A stretch of 64,000 nt of DNA. It comes from Wolfiporia cocos (taxonomy: Eukaryota > Basidiomycota > Agaricomycetes > Polyporales > Phaeolaceae). Where the stretch lies: the NCBI GenBank assembly GCA_029448655.1, contig JACCLO010000009.1:682001-746000 (forward strand). Reading direction: 5' to 3'. Each line of letters opens with the position of its first letter. Within the stretch, counting starts at the first letter, position 1. The notes beneath the pieces were generated by a model. That model searched no databases. It saw only the letters and a program-made list of their open reading frames with translations, and was not told where the DNA came from. This document shows positions 20,691 through 32,774 of this stretch, one piece after another. The position numbers were made by a program, and so were the translations under genes.

Positions 20691-23089
20691 CGAGTGGTCT
20701 GATGGGACAACGATGTGCTACAATATAAATGTGCCACAGACATTAGACACATGTAAGAATACCAGGACGCGATTAAACACACACCAAAACGACGCAGAAC
20801 GCACCACAGAAAGCCAGCTGGTACGCAGAATGCCCATCTGAGGTAGTTCAGCCACAGCTCGACCGATTGTGATCGGCCTCGATCATGCCTCGATCATGCT
20901 TGTACAGTGAACCTTCGCTGGCTCATACACAATCTGAAACGTCGCAAAAGCCCTGCGGGCACTATTTGGCTGCTCATCCAGTCAAAACAGGTACCCCCTG
21001 ACGCTTCCCTAGGCTCTCTAGCCTAGCCAGGTCTGGCCCAACCCCGGCTGCCTTCCTATAGTTTTTTCCATGTCTTCTCTCTCCAACCTCGGTGCACCAC
21101 CCGAGATCTACAGGTGATCAGTTTCATAAAATAAGTTGCTTGTGTTTCAGGACAATCTTCACCGTTTCAGGGTTCGTCTCTGGATTGTCTAGCTTGTAGG
21201 GTGCACACTCGAAATTTTAGGGCACTTAAAATGTTGTGGAAAATTTCGTGGCTCTCCATGTATTTAGGCGACGTGTAGATACGAGCAAATCATCGAATTC
21301 CACCCAGACGAAGTCAGACGAAGGGCTGCGCTCGAGGCATACGCTTAGGACTTAGGAAATCGGTCACAAACATTTTCAAGTCAACTTCTATTATTTCCGC
21401 TTTATTCGACGCACCGCTGCAGCTCTAGGTCGCTACAGGCTACATTCAACCGGTAAAACTACTCGACCTCAACCCCTCGAACACCTCGCCTATCCCGGCA
21501 CATCCAGACCTGCCCGGAGAACCCGAGAGAAAATATTTTTCTGACGACAACAACATGGGAAAGGAAACACAGATTGACTCCATGGCAAGACATAGTCACC
21601 AAGTACTTTGAGGACAGACCTACCACCCCGGGCCATCAGTGGAAAAACAGACACACTGAATGGGACCCCGAGTGGGAAGACCTTGAACAAAAAACTCTAG
21701 CCTGACACGGAAACCTCCATGCTACCTGCCCCAGTGGGGAACCCCTATATCTCTAGGATATACACCTAATAACCCCCACCCTCCACTAGGTGAAGAACAG
21801 GACGGCACGTCTATTGAGACGTCCTGCCGTGGAGCCTGGAGTCGTGACCCATGAGTGTACCACGACGCCCCCAGACTAGCAGGTATAAGGCGAATAGCTT
21901 AGAGCGTAAAAGATAGAGGCCCCCACGCCCAAGTAGGATGCAGCAGGCTTGTCACAGAGCTGTTGGCTGGCTCACAAGGTCGCACAGCAGAGGGTTGAGA
22001 TGGTTGCCAGGGGACATGCCCCTCAGGCCAAGAATCTAAGTCTGAGGAGTATCCTCAGACGTCACCAGTTTCAATACATGCAGCAGATCTGTAACTACCT
22101 GACCGCCTTGCCCTAAAGGCACGGTCTGTGTGCAATCCAGTCATGTGCTACTGTAACTAGTGACGCTGTTACTAAGAAGTGATGAGTGACCAATGTAACG
22201 AGATAAGATAACAGTAAGCTACCCATGCACGTGTGGTCCAGCAAGTGGCTAAGTAAAGGACTAAATACCAGATATTAAAGCAAATATCAGGGGAAATAAT
22301 GCCGCAATTTCTTGCGACATAGCCATGAAGCTCAGGCAGACACCAAACGAATTCATCATCCACGACAACGTAGACACCATGCTGCTAAGGGATGCAAAGA
22401 TACCCTTCTACATCTACCCAAAGCAGCTCATCGCTAGGAACTTTTGGTTCTGCAATCCGCAAAGTCGTGTAATCAAATATGGCATACAGTTGGGACAATG
22501 CATAGAATCCACTATACCCAACAACCTGGGCTGGATCTATCCCATACAGTATGCTCTGCAGATGGCCAATCCACACATCTGCCAAAAACACGAACACGAC
22601 CATCCCTGTCAAATGGACCATAATATGTACAAAGTGATTGCTGGGCGTGGGGACATGCAGCTAGAAGAGGGGTACTGTCACAAGCCGATTTCTTTCGCCT
22701 AGCCAGCAACTAGTGACTAGAGCCTAAACCCTTATCTTATCTAAGCGCACGCCTAAGCAGTCACATGCCAAGACCCTGGACACCCTATCACATGTTGTCA
22801 GACCCCCAGACACTCTGTGCCATGTACCTACACCCATTATAGGGTTACCTACATTACAACGGACTATCAGCTTACATAATACCTGTACAGCAGCCAAACA
22901 TGTACAAACAGTAGAATAGCATATATACTGGCCGACGAGCAGGGTAGCACCCCAGACTCGTCTTGGCCTTATACGCCTTGAGTGACCTCAGATCAGGAAT
23001 ATGCTTTCATGTGAGTAATATTCCCCTGAGTAGTTGCTTGAAGTGTTGCTTGTGTCAGTATCCAGCTCAATGGGAGCATTTACAAGTGT
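20691..23089. other. Degenerate retroelement-like stretch
   Basis: No intact gene. A short frame at about 21560-21710 reads LTPWQDIVTKYFEDRPTTPG and continues to EWDPEWEDLEQ before a stop; it may be a retroelement tail but I do not recognise it. A strong hairpin built on ACGTCT-attg-AGACGT lies near 21813. The 125-codon ORF at 22325-22702 has no recognisable motif and unusual composition (rich in C, H, Q), so I do not call it a gene. The last few hundred bases look LTR-like (a TATA region near 22920). Confidence 0.35.
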
Positions 23090-23245
23090 TCACAGTGAGG
23101 TGATATGCATGCCAGGATCCTTGGGCATCAGACTACAAGAATTTGATGATATCAGACGTTGACGCAACTGGAGGCGAAGGTCCCGATTGTCTTTCTGGCT
23201 GTAAGGAGCCTTCAGAATTTCAAGTTGATGTTCGATCTCGGCCAT
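23090..23245 (-). CDS. Short unrecognised ORF divergent from EFM7
   Basis: A 51-residue frame beginning MAEIEHQLEILKAPYSQKDN, then DLRLQLRQRLISSNS, and ending after HITSL. The first half is helical and charged, as in the N-terminal coil of many fungal F-box-type proteins, but the frame ends quickly. It may be the first exon of a truncated gene. It shares a short upstream region with EFM7. Confidence 0.25.
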   Translation of the reverse strand: MAEIEHQLEILKAPYSQKDNRDLRLQLRQRLISSNSCSLMPKDPGMHITSL

Positions 23246-23447
23246 GGAGGCAGCAACATCCAGCGGCTGGTGCCAACACAAGATCTAGCATGCGCCTTTC
23301 GGAGATCAAATTCCCGATCAACACAGATCAGTGCTTAGACTTTGTCCCGCATCTCGCCTCCACCACCAGGAACGATAACAAGTCAATTCTCGCACTTTGT
23401 GGAGTTTATAGTAGATTTATATTCAGCCATATAATCTTTCGATAACA

Positions 23448-24626
23448 ATGTCTGACTCGGAAGGAGAGGCCGCCCTCGATCTCGACTCTGTTTTTACGGT
23501 AGAACTCCAGCTCGCTGTTCGAGATGTCTAGTTCTGGAAAGCTGACAGACATCTGTAGGAGCCGCCGAGACCACCCTCTCCCGAGCCTACAACTGCAGTT
23601 TACGAACGTAGATCTCTTGCAGCCGATAGTGCCGCAGACGGTCACAGTTGGGCACGAATTGACATCCGCCTCGTCGGCTCACATCCCTTATGGGCACATC
23701 ATTTGTATGTGCGGCATGTTGTGCAGAATTAACCAATGTTTCACAAATGAATAGGTGGAACGCATCGCGCGCATTTGCTACCTTCTTGGACAAACATCAG
23801 CAGATTTACCGTAACGGTGCAGTGTTAGAACTCGGTGCCGGGGGCGGGCTGCCCGGTATTGTAGCTGCACTGAATGGCGCACGAAAGGTTAGTTAGCTCG
23901 CAGAAAGTATAATAGATGTGGCATTCAACTCTCATTTTGTAGGTTGTCCTTACGGATTACCCTGATACCGTGTTGCTTGAGAATATGTCTTATAATGTCA
24001 ATACTAACATACCTGCCCACATACGACATCGTGCTCACGTTGAGGTATGCTGGATGCCTGTACGTTCGATCGGCCTGACTCTTAGATCTCCTCAGGGGTA
24101 TATATGGGGTCAGCCGGTAGAGAGATTGCTGACCTTGCAGCAGGGATCGACGCCGCACAGAGGCTTCGATCTCATTATCATGTCGGATCTGATATTCAAT
24201 CACTCACAGGTGTTGTTCTCTCCTCTGACAACTGAGGAATGTCTCATCTGAGTATTGACCAAACTCATACTTTCCATATCTCACAGCATGATGCCCTTCT
24301 GAAGACATGCGAACAGACACTTCGACCAAGAATATCTCAAGAAGCAAAGCCCAACACTGTCGATGAGTCACCATACGAGCCGTGTCTGCTCGTTTTCTAC
24401 ACGCACCACAGACCACACCTCGCATATCGCGACATGGAGTTCTTCTCTAAGGCGAAGGAACGTGGCTGGAAGTGCGAGGAGATATTGACAGAGAGGTTTC
24501 CCGTAGGTACTATGCCCTTCAAATATCGAGACAGTGTTGATACTCGTCGCGGCAGCCCATGTTCCCCGACGATCCTGGCGAGGAGGAAGTGCGCGCGACA
24601 GTGCATGGTTGGCGCTTGACCCGTAG
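23448..24626 (+). CDS. EFM7: EFM7/Nnt1-type protein N-terminal and lysine methyltransferase
   Basis: A SAM-dependent methyltransferase of the yeast EFM7 (Nnt1) family, which modifies the N-terminal region of elongation factor eEF1A in the cytosol. The start MSDSEGEAALDLDSVFT is followed, after an intron, by EPPRPPSPEPTTAVYERRS and GSHPLWAHHLWNASRAFATFLDKH. The SAM-binding loop VLELGAGGGLPGIVAALNGARK is in exon 3. Next come VLTDYPDTVLLENMSYNVN, GYIWGQPVERLL, FDLIIMSDLIFNHSQ, then CLLVFYTHHRPHLAYRDMEFFSKAKERGWKCEEI. The last exon reads PMFPDDPGEEEVRATVHGWRL-like sequence (locally FPDDPGEEEVRATVHGWRLTR), as in the family. All blocks are present and in order, with about six short introns. It looks functional. 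Confidence 0.88.
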
Positions 24627-24815
24627 CTAGATTTGCACACGAGCGGGAGTTCACTCTTCACGCACGATCGTTCTCTGAAGGACATCAGATTTCGCGATTC
24701 GTGCTGTAAGAGTCCCACTGGTACCAGGTGATGTTACATGACAATTCTGGGGCGGCAGGTGAAGTGAGTTGATAACCGAAGAAGCAATCTTCAAGCTCCC
24801 TGTTTCCTGACTAGC

Positions 24816-25566
24816 TCAGAAGAAGAAATTATTGTGAAATGTCGACCAGTCTCGCTGCAAGAACCATTTTAGTTCTGCGAAAGCCTTACACTCTTGCTTG
24901 TGCCCCTGTTTCCACCCTAGCTGTTGATGCTCCTGTATACGTCGAAAACGCAAGACGTCAGTCAAAAGTTGTACGCGGGAAGATGAACCCGAAAATGTGC
25001 TAAGCACCTGGCCACAATACTTTGCGATTCCACACCCATTGCATGTTGTGGCGTCTGCATCTTTCCCACAACCGGGCGCCCAACAACCTGATGGTACGCT
25101 TTGCAGCTTGTCATTTGCCTTTAGGAGATGATCCATCGGGTAAGGTATAACCTAGCGTATACTGATTTTCGAGACTTTGCGAGAATAATATCACAATAAA
25201 CCGAACCTTGGCTAAGCCGGGATGCTCAATGCGGAACCCCATGTGACCTGAGAGGAAGAGATGCTGCTGGGCATATAGCAGGGCAAATGTATGTCCCTCC
25301 TTCACATTTCCCGTGCGCAATAATCCTCTTCCCGCATCGTTGGTGTGGAAGGCTGCAAGCGCCTTATTGCCCAGAATGTCACGCACAATTAAGAACAGCC
25401 GAGGCAACGTAAGGATATCCACGATTTCTCCGAGAAAACACCAGTGCCGGACGCGCTTGAAGAAGAGGTCGCCGTTACTATCCTTCCAATAACGCGGCGT
25501 GACGTCGTATTCGCCCGGACAGTCCTCAAATGTAGGGAAGGCGAGTCGATCATGGAGGTTAGCCAT
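24816..25566 (-). CDS. MYND-type zinc-finger protein, copy 1
   Basis: Begins MANLHDRLAFPTFEDCPGEYD and continues with RHWCFLGEIVDILTLPRLFLIVRD and GHTFALLYAQQHLFLSGHMGFRIEHPGLAKVR. After an intron comes a C-terminal finger: CWAPGCGKDADATTCNGCGIAKYCGQ, intron, EHQQLGWKQGHKQEC, then AFAELKWFLQRDWSTFHNNFFF and stop. The Cys/His spacing fits a MYND finger, a protein-interaction module, but the usual Cys before Q is His (EHQ). A clear paralogue with the same layout and the same His lies at 48971-49620 on the other strand. MYND proteins of this plan are common in Agaricomycetes and mostly uncharacterised. Confidence 0.75.
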
Positions 25567-26277
25567 TGGAGGGTTGTGCCAGAGATCCGCCTTCGCGGGC
25601 CCCTGGTTCTGGAGTCAGCTCAAGCCGCCTACACATCATCATGCATCATGTGCTAGAGAGGCGAGCTTACTGCATTTCGCCCACCGCCGAGATACTTCGC
25701 TTTCTTTTGCAGGACTAGTGATGCGTAGGCGATATCGCGGCACTGCAGGAACTGCGATGTCCAGCCCATCCGAGTTCGCTGCATTGCATAAGCCGGTCTG
25801 TCTATCCGCAAGGAACGCTGCAGAGCTCTCTTCATTCCTGAGTCTAATGATCTCGCCCAATTCGGTGTACTAAACGACCTCTATCTAGTGAATATGACTT
25901 GGCAGAGTAATAGAATGTTTGCGCAACATACCGTTATATCGAGATTCAACTGGTGTTGCAGGAGGAGGTTCAAATTGCGAGAAGAGGAAGGTCTCAAACT
26001 TCGATGTCGACGCATGTTCGGATCATGGGGCTTCCTCGTGCATCTCTGCTCACATTGCGAAGCTCTCTGCTATAGTAATTCTTTGCCTGCAACGAGACTG
26101 CTCGTATCTAGATGCAATCGGCATCAATGCAACACTTGCCCGTCGGACGTTTTTGCGAAAGAATATGCCTCGACATAGACATGCATTGCAGGCAAGTGCT
26201 GGAGCTAATACATATACTTTGGCAGGGAACCCGTTCTTTCCATATCCATAATATGGTCAATCTATCTGTCACGCACA
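25567..26277. other. Gap between the MYND gene and PRP3
   Basis: A minus-strand frame at 25639-25860 (LGEIIRLRNEESSAAFLADRQ...) has coding-like composition and could be a terminal exon of an unrecognised gene, but I find no partner exons. Nothing else is supportable. Confidence 0.3.
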
Positions 26278-28599
26278 TCAAAATAGCTCCTCTTCCTCGG
26301 GCTTCCAGTTCTTCGCCTGGTCCCAATAACCCGACAGTTTCGACCCTAGCACCTCCTTCGCTGTTGCGTCAGTCGGGCAGCTCTTTGGCTTGAAGCTGCT
26401 GAACGCCCGGTCACGGAGCTGACCCTCCCAGATCAGCCAGCACTGGTTGTCCTCCAGCGATACAACGCCCTCCTCTCCGTCAACTGGCGTGAGGGCCTTA
26501 GTGTTCCCTTTATCAGACGGGCCACCCTCTTCGTCGCCCTCGTTAATCTCGACATCTTCGCCCCCACGCTCGCGCGCTGGCTCAGTCCATGCGATTCGAT
26601 GCAACATGAGTCGCTTGTACTGCCTGATAAACTTCGCCGCCCCTTCGACATAGACCATACTAAAGCCGGGATTCAAGATGCAGACGCCTGTCAGGCTGTA
26701 CTGCTCCGCGTTCTTGCGTACCTTGAAGCGGTGCGCGGGATCCGACAGCGTCTTGACTCTGTGAATGAAGCGATCAATATGAGTCGCACCAGTCGGAGTG
26801 TAAAACATACTTGAAAACTGCTCCGTAGATACCCTTCTTCTCCTCTTCGAGCTTCTTGTTCTCGATCTTCTCCCGCCGCTGCTCGTCATTGAGCTTGCGC
26901 TCAGCGTTCATCTTCTCGTGAGTGTGCTTCCGCATCGCGACCTCTCGCCGCACCCGCGCCTCGACACGCGTAGGATCTTGCACAGCATCCGACGTGAGGA
27001 CCTTCATCAGGTTTGCAAGACGTACTAAGAAGCAAACAACGTCAAGGGTTTTCAGAGACGGATAAGAGCCGACGTACCCTTCGGCGGATCTGGAGGAATG
27101 AGACCCATACGGATACGGTCCCGTTTGTCCTGCAACTCAGCCTGACGCCGCTGCTTGCGCATTTTCTTCTGTTCCTGAAGTTACAATTCTGTTAGTAAGC
27201 GTGAATACACCCAGTACTGATCTCCGAACCTCCTTGGTGAGCTTTAGAGGTTTCATCGCCGCTTTGTTCTTCTCCCCAGGCGCAGGAATGGGGATAGGAT
27301 GCTGCACATAAATCGTGATCGGAGAGTTATTGGTGCGGATGTTCATGGCGGACGGTCCTAGGGTCAAGATGTCGTCGTAGTTCTTATTCGGAAGTAGTGC
27401 AGCGTCCCACCACTCTGCTGCGGGCGGTGGCTCGCGCTATGACTTCGATCAGCTACACCTTAATCAGGATAGCGATAGATCGACGTACTCGAATATTCTT
27501 CTCAAGGGTCTCAAACTCGGTATCCAGACCTGCCTTCCGTGCGCTCTCTGCGATACGCTGCTTCAATTGCTCCAGCTGCGCCTCCTGTCGCACCTGGTTT
27601 GCAATCTGCACGTACTTGCCCTTGGGATTGAATCTGAAGCTGCGTCCGACACGCTCACGTGGGGCACCCTCAAATCCACTGTCCGACGCTGCGGCAGCGC
27701 TGGACGCATACGGGTTGGCTTTTGACTCAACTGGGACAGTGGGCACGGGTGCAGGCGGTGGCGTTGGGGCATTACGAACGTTCGCCTATGGTTGCATGAG
27801 CGGGGATCATTCTGTGGTCTAATTGAATACATACCTTGATAGAAGCAAATTTAGGCTGCATCGGCTTGTAGCGGTCTTTCTTGGACTGTGGGGCCACAGG
27901 CGTGTTGTCGAGAAGAAGCGGATGGGCGGCCATTTTGAGGCCCGCACCCTGTTGAGCAGGTTCAGGTGGACGATTCTTCTTGCCCGTTTGTGGGATTGAC
28001 TAAGGCAGAGGATCAGAGGAGAAATGCAAGAAACGTATGGATGCGAACCATGTATGGATTGTCCTTCACCGCGAGCTTACTTTGCGCCTCTGCTACACGT
28101 CTCTTCGCCTCCGCAACCCTTCGTGCGAGGTCATCCGACACAGAGGGTGATGGGGAGTGGCTAGTAGGCGAAGGAACGGCCGGACTCGCCGCGGGACTCG
28201 GGACTGCAGGCGAAGCTGAGGTAGAGGGCGCATTCTTCTTCATAGCAGCTATCTTGGCAGCGATTTCTGCCTTCTTCTGCGCTATGAGATCCGCAGCTGA
28301 TATCTGCATAGTACATTCAGCAATCTGAGAGGTACGATGAACAGGTCACATACCGATGGGCCTGAGGAGGAGCCATTCGAGGGCGTCTGGACGGGCACAA
28401 AGGGTTATAGAGAGGGACGGGACACGTATCAAAAGTCGATTCACCTTCAGAATGAGAACGGGGATTACTCACAGCTTCGCTACAGCGGATCCGTCATCAG
28501 TTACAGCAGGTCCAGGAGAAACAGCACGACGGACCTTCTCGCTTTCTTTGCCGTCCCCGTGTCCCCACCCCCCTCGAACGCGCGCTTTCTGTCGCTCAT
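26278..28599 (-). CDS. PRP3: U4/U6 small nuclear ribonucleoprotein Prp3
   Basis: A core spliceosomal protein that bridges the U4/U6 RNA duplex in the tri-snRNP. Exons read, in order: AADLIAQKKAEIAAKIAAMKK with a P/S-rich linker; GRSFRFNPKGKYVQIANQVRQEAQLEQLKQRIAESARKAGLDTEFE; PPEVEWWDAALLPNKNYDDIL; SPITIYVQHPIPIPAPGEKNKAAMKPLKLTKEV; the basic KKMRKQRRQAELQDKRDRIRMGLIPPDPPK; MKVLTSDAVQDPTRVEARVRREVAMRKHTHEKMNAERKL; and the C-terminal DUF1115-type domain with EQYSLTGVCILNPGFSMVYVEGAAKFIRQYKRLMLHRI, ending WDQAKNWKPEEEELF. The order and the motifs match Prp3. The likely start at 28599 reads MSDRKRAFEGGGDTGTAKKARR; the splicing between this exon and ISAADL is not certain. Confidence 0.86.
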
Positions 28600-28609
28600 A
28601 ATGCAGCAA

Positions 28610-28955
28610 CTACGATGGAAATCGTCGGACAAGGCGATGGGAACGGGAATAGCCTCGAGCGAGACTGTAGATGCTGCTCCCTTCCTGGTGCGGGTATCCT
28701 GATACTCGAATGATGGAAGTAAGGTCTAAAGTCAGCGCCGTGAGGCGGAATAGTAAGCGCCATTTGAAATCTTTCAAGACAAGACGTTGTGCGCGCTTTG
28801 AAGCTCCGGCATTGTGATTTGATATCTGTAACTTGTCAGATATCTGTAACTTGTCATTCACCGATTCTATCTCACTTGTAACTTCATCCTCTGTCGGTGT
28901 GGACTGGCGGTCCATGAGCTGGAGTCTCAACGCCTTCAACTTTTCCTCGATAGCG
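28610..28955 (-). CDS. Unrecognised small gene upstream of DCP1, exon(s) only
   Basis: A minus-strand frame reads EKLKALRLQLMDRQSTPTEDEVTSEIESVNDKL, then a repeated DKLQIS (an 18-bp tandem duplication near 28820-28860), then HNAGASKRAQRLV. The first half looks like a coiled-coil exon; the remainder (FRLTALTLDLTS...) is less convincing. An upstream exon probably exists before 28955, which would place its start very close to the divergent DCP1 start. I cannot name it. Confidence 0.3.
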
Positions 28956-29063
28956 TAACATCATGTGAGTGAGCACTTCGTGACAAGAGGCTACCAATCT
29001 ATTTGTTTCACCCGCTCACGCCTACGATTTCTGCGACGCAGCAAACCGTAGAGTGATACGACC

Positions 29064-31649
29064 ATGACCCCACGGAGACATCGTTCAAACTCCAACGTCT
29101 CTGGCAATCATGCACAACATACTCGGCCGCAGAGAGCCGAATCTCCTGTCGTGTCAACACAGCAGCCCAAGCGACAGCTTGGGATGACCCCAGCCATCTA
29201 CGAGAACAACATGAAGGTCCTTCATCGACGAGAGCCCTCAATCACATCGATTTTTGATCAATTCAGCCACGTATGTGTCTATCACCACAACGGCGTCAAG
29301 TGGGAAAAGCAAGGCTACGAGGGCAGTATGTTCCTGTTTGAGAAGTGCGTGTGTCTGGCCTCACCAGATGGTCGCGTGCGCTCAGCTGGTACAGGCAGAC
29401 ATATCCACCTTACGGCTTCTTCATCCTGAACCGGATGGGCACCGACGATTATATCCGACCAATACACCCCGAAGACGACATGGACGTTATGGGAGATTAT
29501 TTGATGTATCGCTACTACCCCAAGTTCACCGAGTTGCGCATCGCGATGGGACTGCCTTATCCTATACCCCCGGAGCAGCGTCCTGCGCTTGATGCGCAGC
29601 TGCTTAGACAGATGACTCCGGAAGAAGTTGCTTTGTCGCGGTCGGGCAAGTCGAAGGAATGGCGGGGAACGTCGGTTACGATTGGGCTGTGGATGTTCGC
29701 GACCGACTCTCGGGAGCCGCTCAAAGACGTTATGATGCGGTACGAGTCCCCTTCGGCTTTCTGAATGCTGTCTGAATTGTCACATTCAGGCTGCATTCGT
29801 ATATAAAGCAAGGCAATCCCTACCCCGAAGAGTTCAGGTACGGCCCGGGTCGTCCTCCACCACCGAACTCTCATTTGCGCACGGCTAGCCGGGCATCTAT
29901 TTCTCGTGGTGCGTTAAGTTCATCATTGGCTTGCCTGTGGCTGCTCAGTGCTCCCGCAGAAGACAACGACTCGCAGGCAACCCATGCAGGCAATCAATAT
30001 TTGCTAGGCGGAAGCAGGAATCAATCGCAGGTCGACAGCTCGACAACCATCACGCCGATTGCTGCGTATAGCTCGGGTTCGGAACTTGACAAGCTGTTTG
30101 CTAAGCTTATGCCCTCTGCTTCGAACACGCCAGCCCCTGAAGTTCAGTCAATGTCAGCAGCTTCTGCTGCTCCTGCGTCCTCGATATCTTTGCAGGACCT
30201 ATTCGCTTCGGCAAATGGGCCTCATCAGCTACGCGCTCAACCTCCAGTAGCAGCACTGCCTTCAATGCAAGCACCACCAACTGCGTCAACGCCCAACCGT
30301 GGTCTTGCGCTTCTCGACTCAATATTTGCATCCGCAGCTCCCACGCCGCCTTTAGCGTCCGTAAACCCATACCCATCACCTTTTTACCAGGCTCCTCCAG
30401 TTGCACCAAGTGGCTCACTCCCTCCTCATCCTGAGGACATCCAGATTGTTTCCCCGAAGCCGACGTCTAGTGCATTGCCGCAGATCCTGAATCAAGACGT
30501 CATTGCATCCTTGTTGGGACTCTCGTCCGACTCCCGTGCATCATCAGTCGCACCTAGCCCTGCCAGCTCTCACCACTCCAATCCCCTTCGTTCTGAGGGA
30601 GGAACGGAATGTAGTGAAGGAGAATACATCACCGCGTCGGATCGCTCATTCACTAGTACAACGTTCCAGGCAAGCGTCGACCTCGCTATGCTTGCGGCTG
30701 GCCCGTCTTCCGGTCCCACTCTGCTGACCGTGCAGAACACCGTAACTGCGGGTGTCGGGCCAGGTAAGGGAGGTCACACTGCGAGGTTTGCAGAGGGCGA
30801 CGCTACGCCACGCGCAGTCGCACGGGGAATTGACCCGGTATCACCGCCATTGCAGCCGCAGGACCTTGCACCGCGCTCAAACAGCCAAGCACCCGCGAGC
30901 ACACCTGCAGGCGCGTCCGCCAACACCACTGTAGCCCCATCTCCTGTGCCCTCTGCAAACCCGCGCACGCTCGTGCCGTTCACGACGGACTCGGAGTTGT
31001 GGCCATATCCCCGCGCGCCGCTGGACGACCGGTCGCTCGACGCAGACGATGCGGATATCGTAGAGCTCGACTTTGCGGACACGCGTGCGCTGAGCGACCC
31101 CGCGATGTTTTCAAGTCGGCTCAAGGAGAAGCAGAGCCGCGCCGGCGGGAAGGAGAAGAAGAGGAAGACGCGCGAGGAGCGAGAGGAAGAGCGAGCGAAG
31201 CAACGGGAGGAGATCGAGCGCGGATGGGATGACCCAACAAAGGGAGAGGTGCAGTCTATGGGACCTGCTGTGGGCATGCGGCCTGAACCCCCTAGTGCTC
31301 CTGCTCCTGCCCCTGCTCCTGCGATCAATGGTGGGGGGAAGACTAAGGATAAGCATGCTGTGTCTGGTGGCAAGTCTGAGGCGGCACGCGTGAACGGTCA
31401 CGAAGCGCGCTCTGCCGGCAAGCTGGATACTGATGCTGCCAAGCAAGCCATCATTTCCGCTGCGCTTTCGCATCAGAGGCAGTCGAGTCAAGACATGTCG
31501 AGAAATGATTTCGTTCGTGAGCTGCTCACGCTCATTCATGTGAGTTTTAGTCGTCCTCCAATCAAAGCTAGAGCTCACCAAGCGTATTGCAGACGGACAA
31601 GAGCTTTGTGGACAAGCTCTGGGATGAGTATAGTACTCGCGCTCATTGA
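29064..31649 (+). CDS. DCP1: mRNA-decapping enzyme subunit 1
   Basis: The decapping activator that binds and stimulates Dcp2 in P-bodies. After a short basic N-terminus, the EVH1-like domain reads YENNMKVLHRREPSITSIFDQFSHVCVYHHNG, VKWEKQGYEGSMFLFEK, then (after an intron) QTYPPYGFFILNRMGTDDYIRPIHPEDDMDVMGDYLMYRYYP and LPYPIPPEQRP, then SVTIGLWMFATDSREPLKDVMM. A long low-complexity S/P/A-rich linker follows, with short hydrophobic motifs (LDKLFAKLM, SLQDLFAS, LALLDSIFAS, VIASLLGLSS) of the type that bind decapping partners. A basic E/K/R stretch comes next. The end NDFVRELLTLIH, intron, TDKSFVDKLWDEYSTRAH matches the conserved trimerisation segment. The predicted stop is 31647-31649. Five exons, GT-AG introns. 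Confidence 0.87.
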
Positions 31650-31986
31650 TTCTTAGGACGTGACAAGTTCAGTGGAACATCTGACTTGGTTGATATTCTC
31701 TTGCTCTTCAACATCTACGGTTCAATTCACTCACTCATTCACGACTGCATCTCCGCATACCTGGTCTGTCAAGCAACCACCACACTCCACTGTATCTATC
31801 TGGTAGAATTTGTCGCGATGAGGATATGTTGTCGTAATGTTGTAGCCCATGAGATCTTGTATTCCTGCATTTCAATGCCGTGTTCTCTGACGAGATACCC
31901 ACCGCGTCCCAAAGGATTACTGTTAACTGAGACTCGAGACACACAGTCCATTGCCAGAGAGGAAGAAACGAGAGCATAACGGACGC
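31650..31986. other. Convergent intergenic gap DCP1 / MRPL16
   Basis: 3' UTR territory for two converging genes. The ORFs here on either strand have no family support. Confidence 0.5.
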
Positions 31987-32774
31987 TCATGGTGCCCTCA
32001 TAGGTACAATATTCATTCTCTCAAACTGCTCCCTAGGCAGTACGAGACTTCCCAGTCGTGGAGGCGTGTCACGAGAGATGAACTCCATGATGGTGGGCAG
32101 TTTGTCGCATGCCAGGCGGAGGGCTAAAGGACGTTAGGACGCAGGTTGGACGACTCGTAGAACCCTCACCTTCTCGAGCGATCTCTTCGCGAATTGGAAC
32201 ACCGCCAATCTCAAAGATCACTCGCCCTGGAGCAACACTGTGCACCACGCGTGTCAGCAGCGGAATACAGTACGCGGGCAATTGCCACTTGCCGAGTAGC
32301 CCAGAATTCGAAGGCACCCTTACCCTTACCCATACGGGTTTCGTTGCCCTAAAGCAAAGACTATCAAGCTAATGAAGACGCCATTCATGTACGCAGACTC
32401 GCCTTGATGCAAACAGGGAGGTGGGGGAACACCCTCATCCACACCTTCGCGCCCTTAATGGGCTTGATTTTCCGCTTGATCGCCTCCTCGGCGGAGGAGA
32501 GCTGCTTCGCGGAAAGTCTCCGTCCATTCTCCTTTATGCGGATCCCCCAGTCACCAAATGCGAGTGTCGTTCCCTTGATGGACCCGCCGATAGGAATTGG
32601 TACGACACCCTTCTGTCGTTTGATGTACTTGGTCCGCTTCGGCGCGAGTTGTGACCGGAAACGCGCAGAGCCTAGTACGGCCGGGGGTGCTACAGGGTGT
32701 GCAGCATGTGCGAACAATGAAGTCGACGGCCTGCACGCGGCCAACAACGAGCGGGCAGATCGAAGAGTGAACAT
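31987..32774 (-). CDS. MRPL16: Mitochondrial large-subunit ribosomal protein uL16
   Basis: The N-terminus MFTLRSARSLLAACRPSTSLFAHAAH is a typical arginine-rich mitochondrial presequence. The body PKRTKYIKRQKGVVPIPIGG, FGDWGIRIKENGRRLSAKQLSSAEEAIKRKIKPIKGAKVWMRVFPHLPVCIK, then GNETRMGKGKGAFEFWATRQLPAY (across an intron), VAPGRVIFEIGGVPIREEIAREG, and a final exon with LPTIMEFISRD and LPREQFERMNIVPMRAP follow the L16 family from end to end. The RMGKGKG loop lies near the peptidyl-transferase centre in L16 proteins. About 200 residues; looks intact. A start further upstream (32816) is possible but the 32774 ATG gives the better presequence. Confidence 0.9.

Noticed and set aside
22325..22702. A 125-codon ORF on the plus strand
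   Set aside because: No motif, odd composition, lies in retroelement debris. Kept only as a remark in the gap entry.
26599..28702. Plus-strand ORFs of 70-140 codons opposite PRP3
   Set aside because: Shadows of the strongly supported PRP3 exons.
30774..31581. Minus-strand ORFs of 199 and 156 codons opposite DCP1
   Set aside because: Serine/leucine-rich antisense translations of the low-complexity DCP1 linker.
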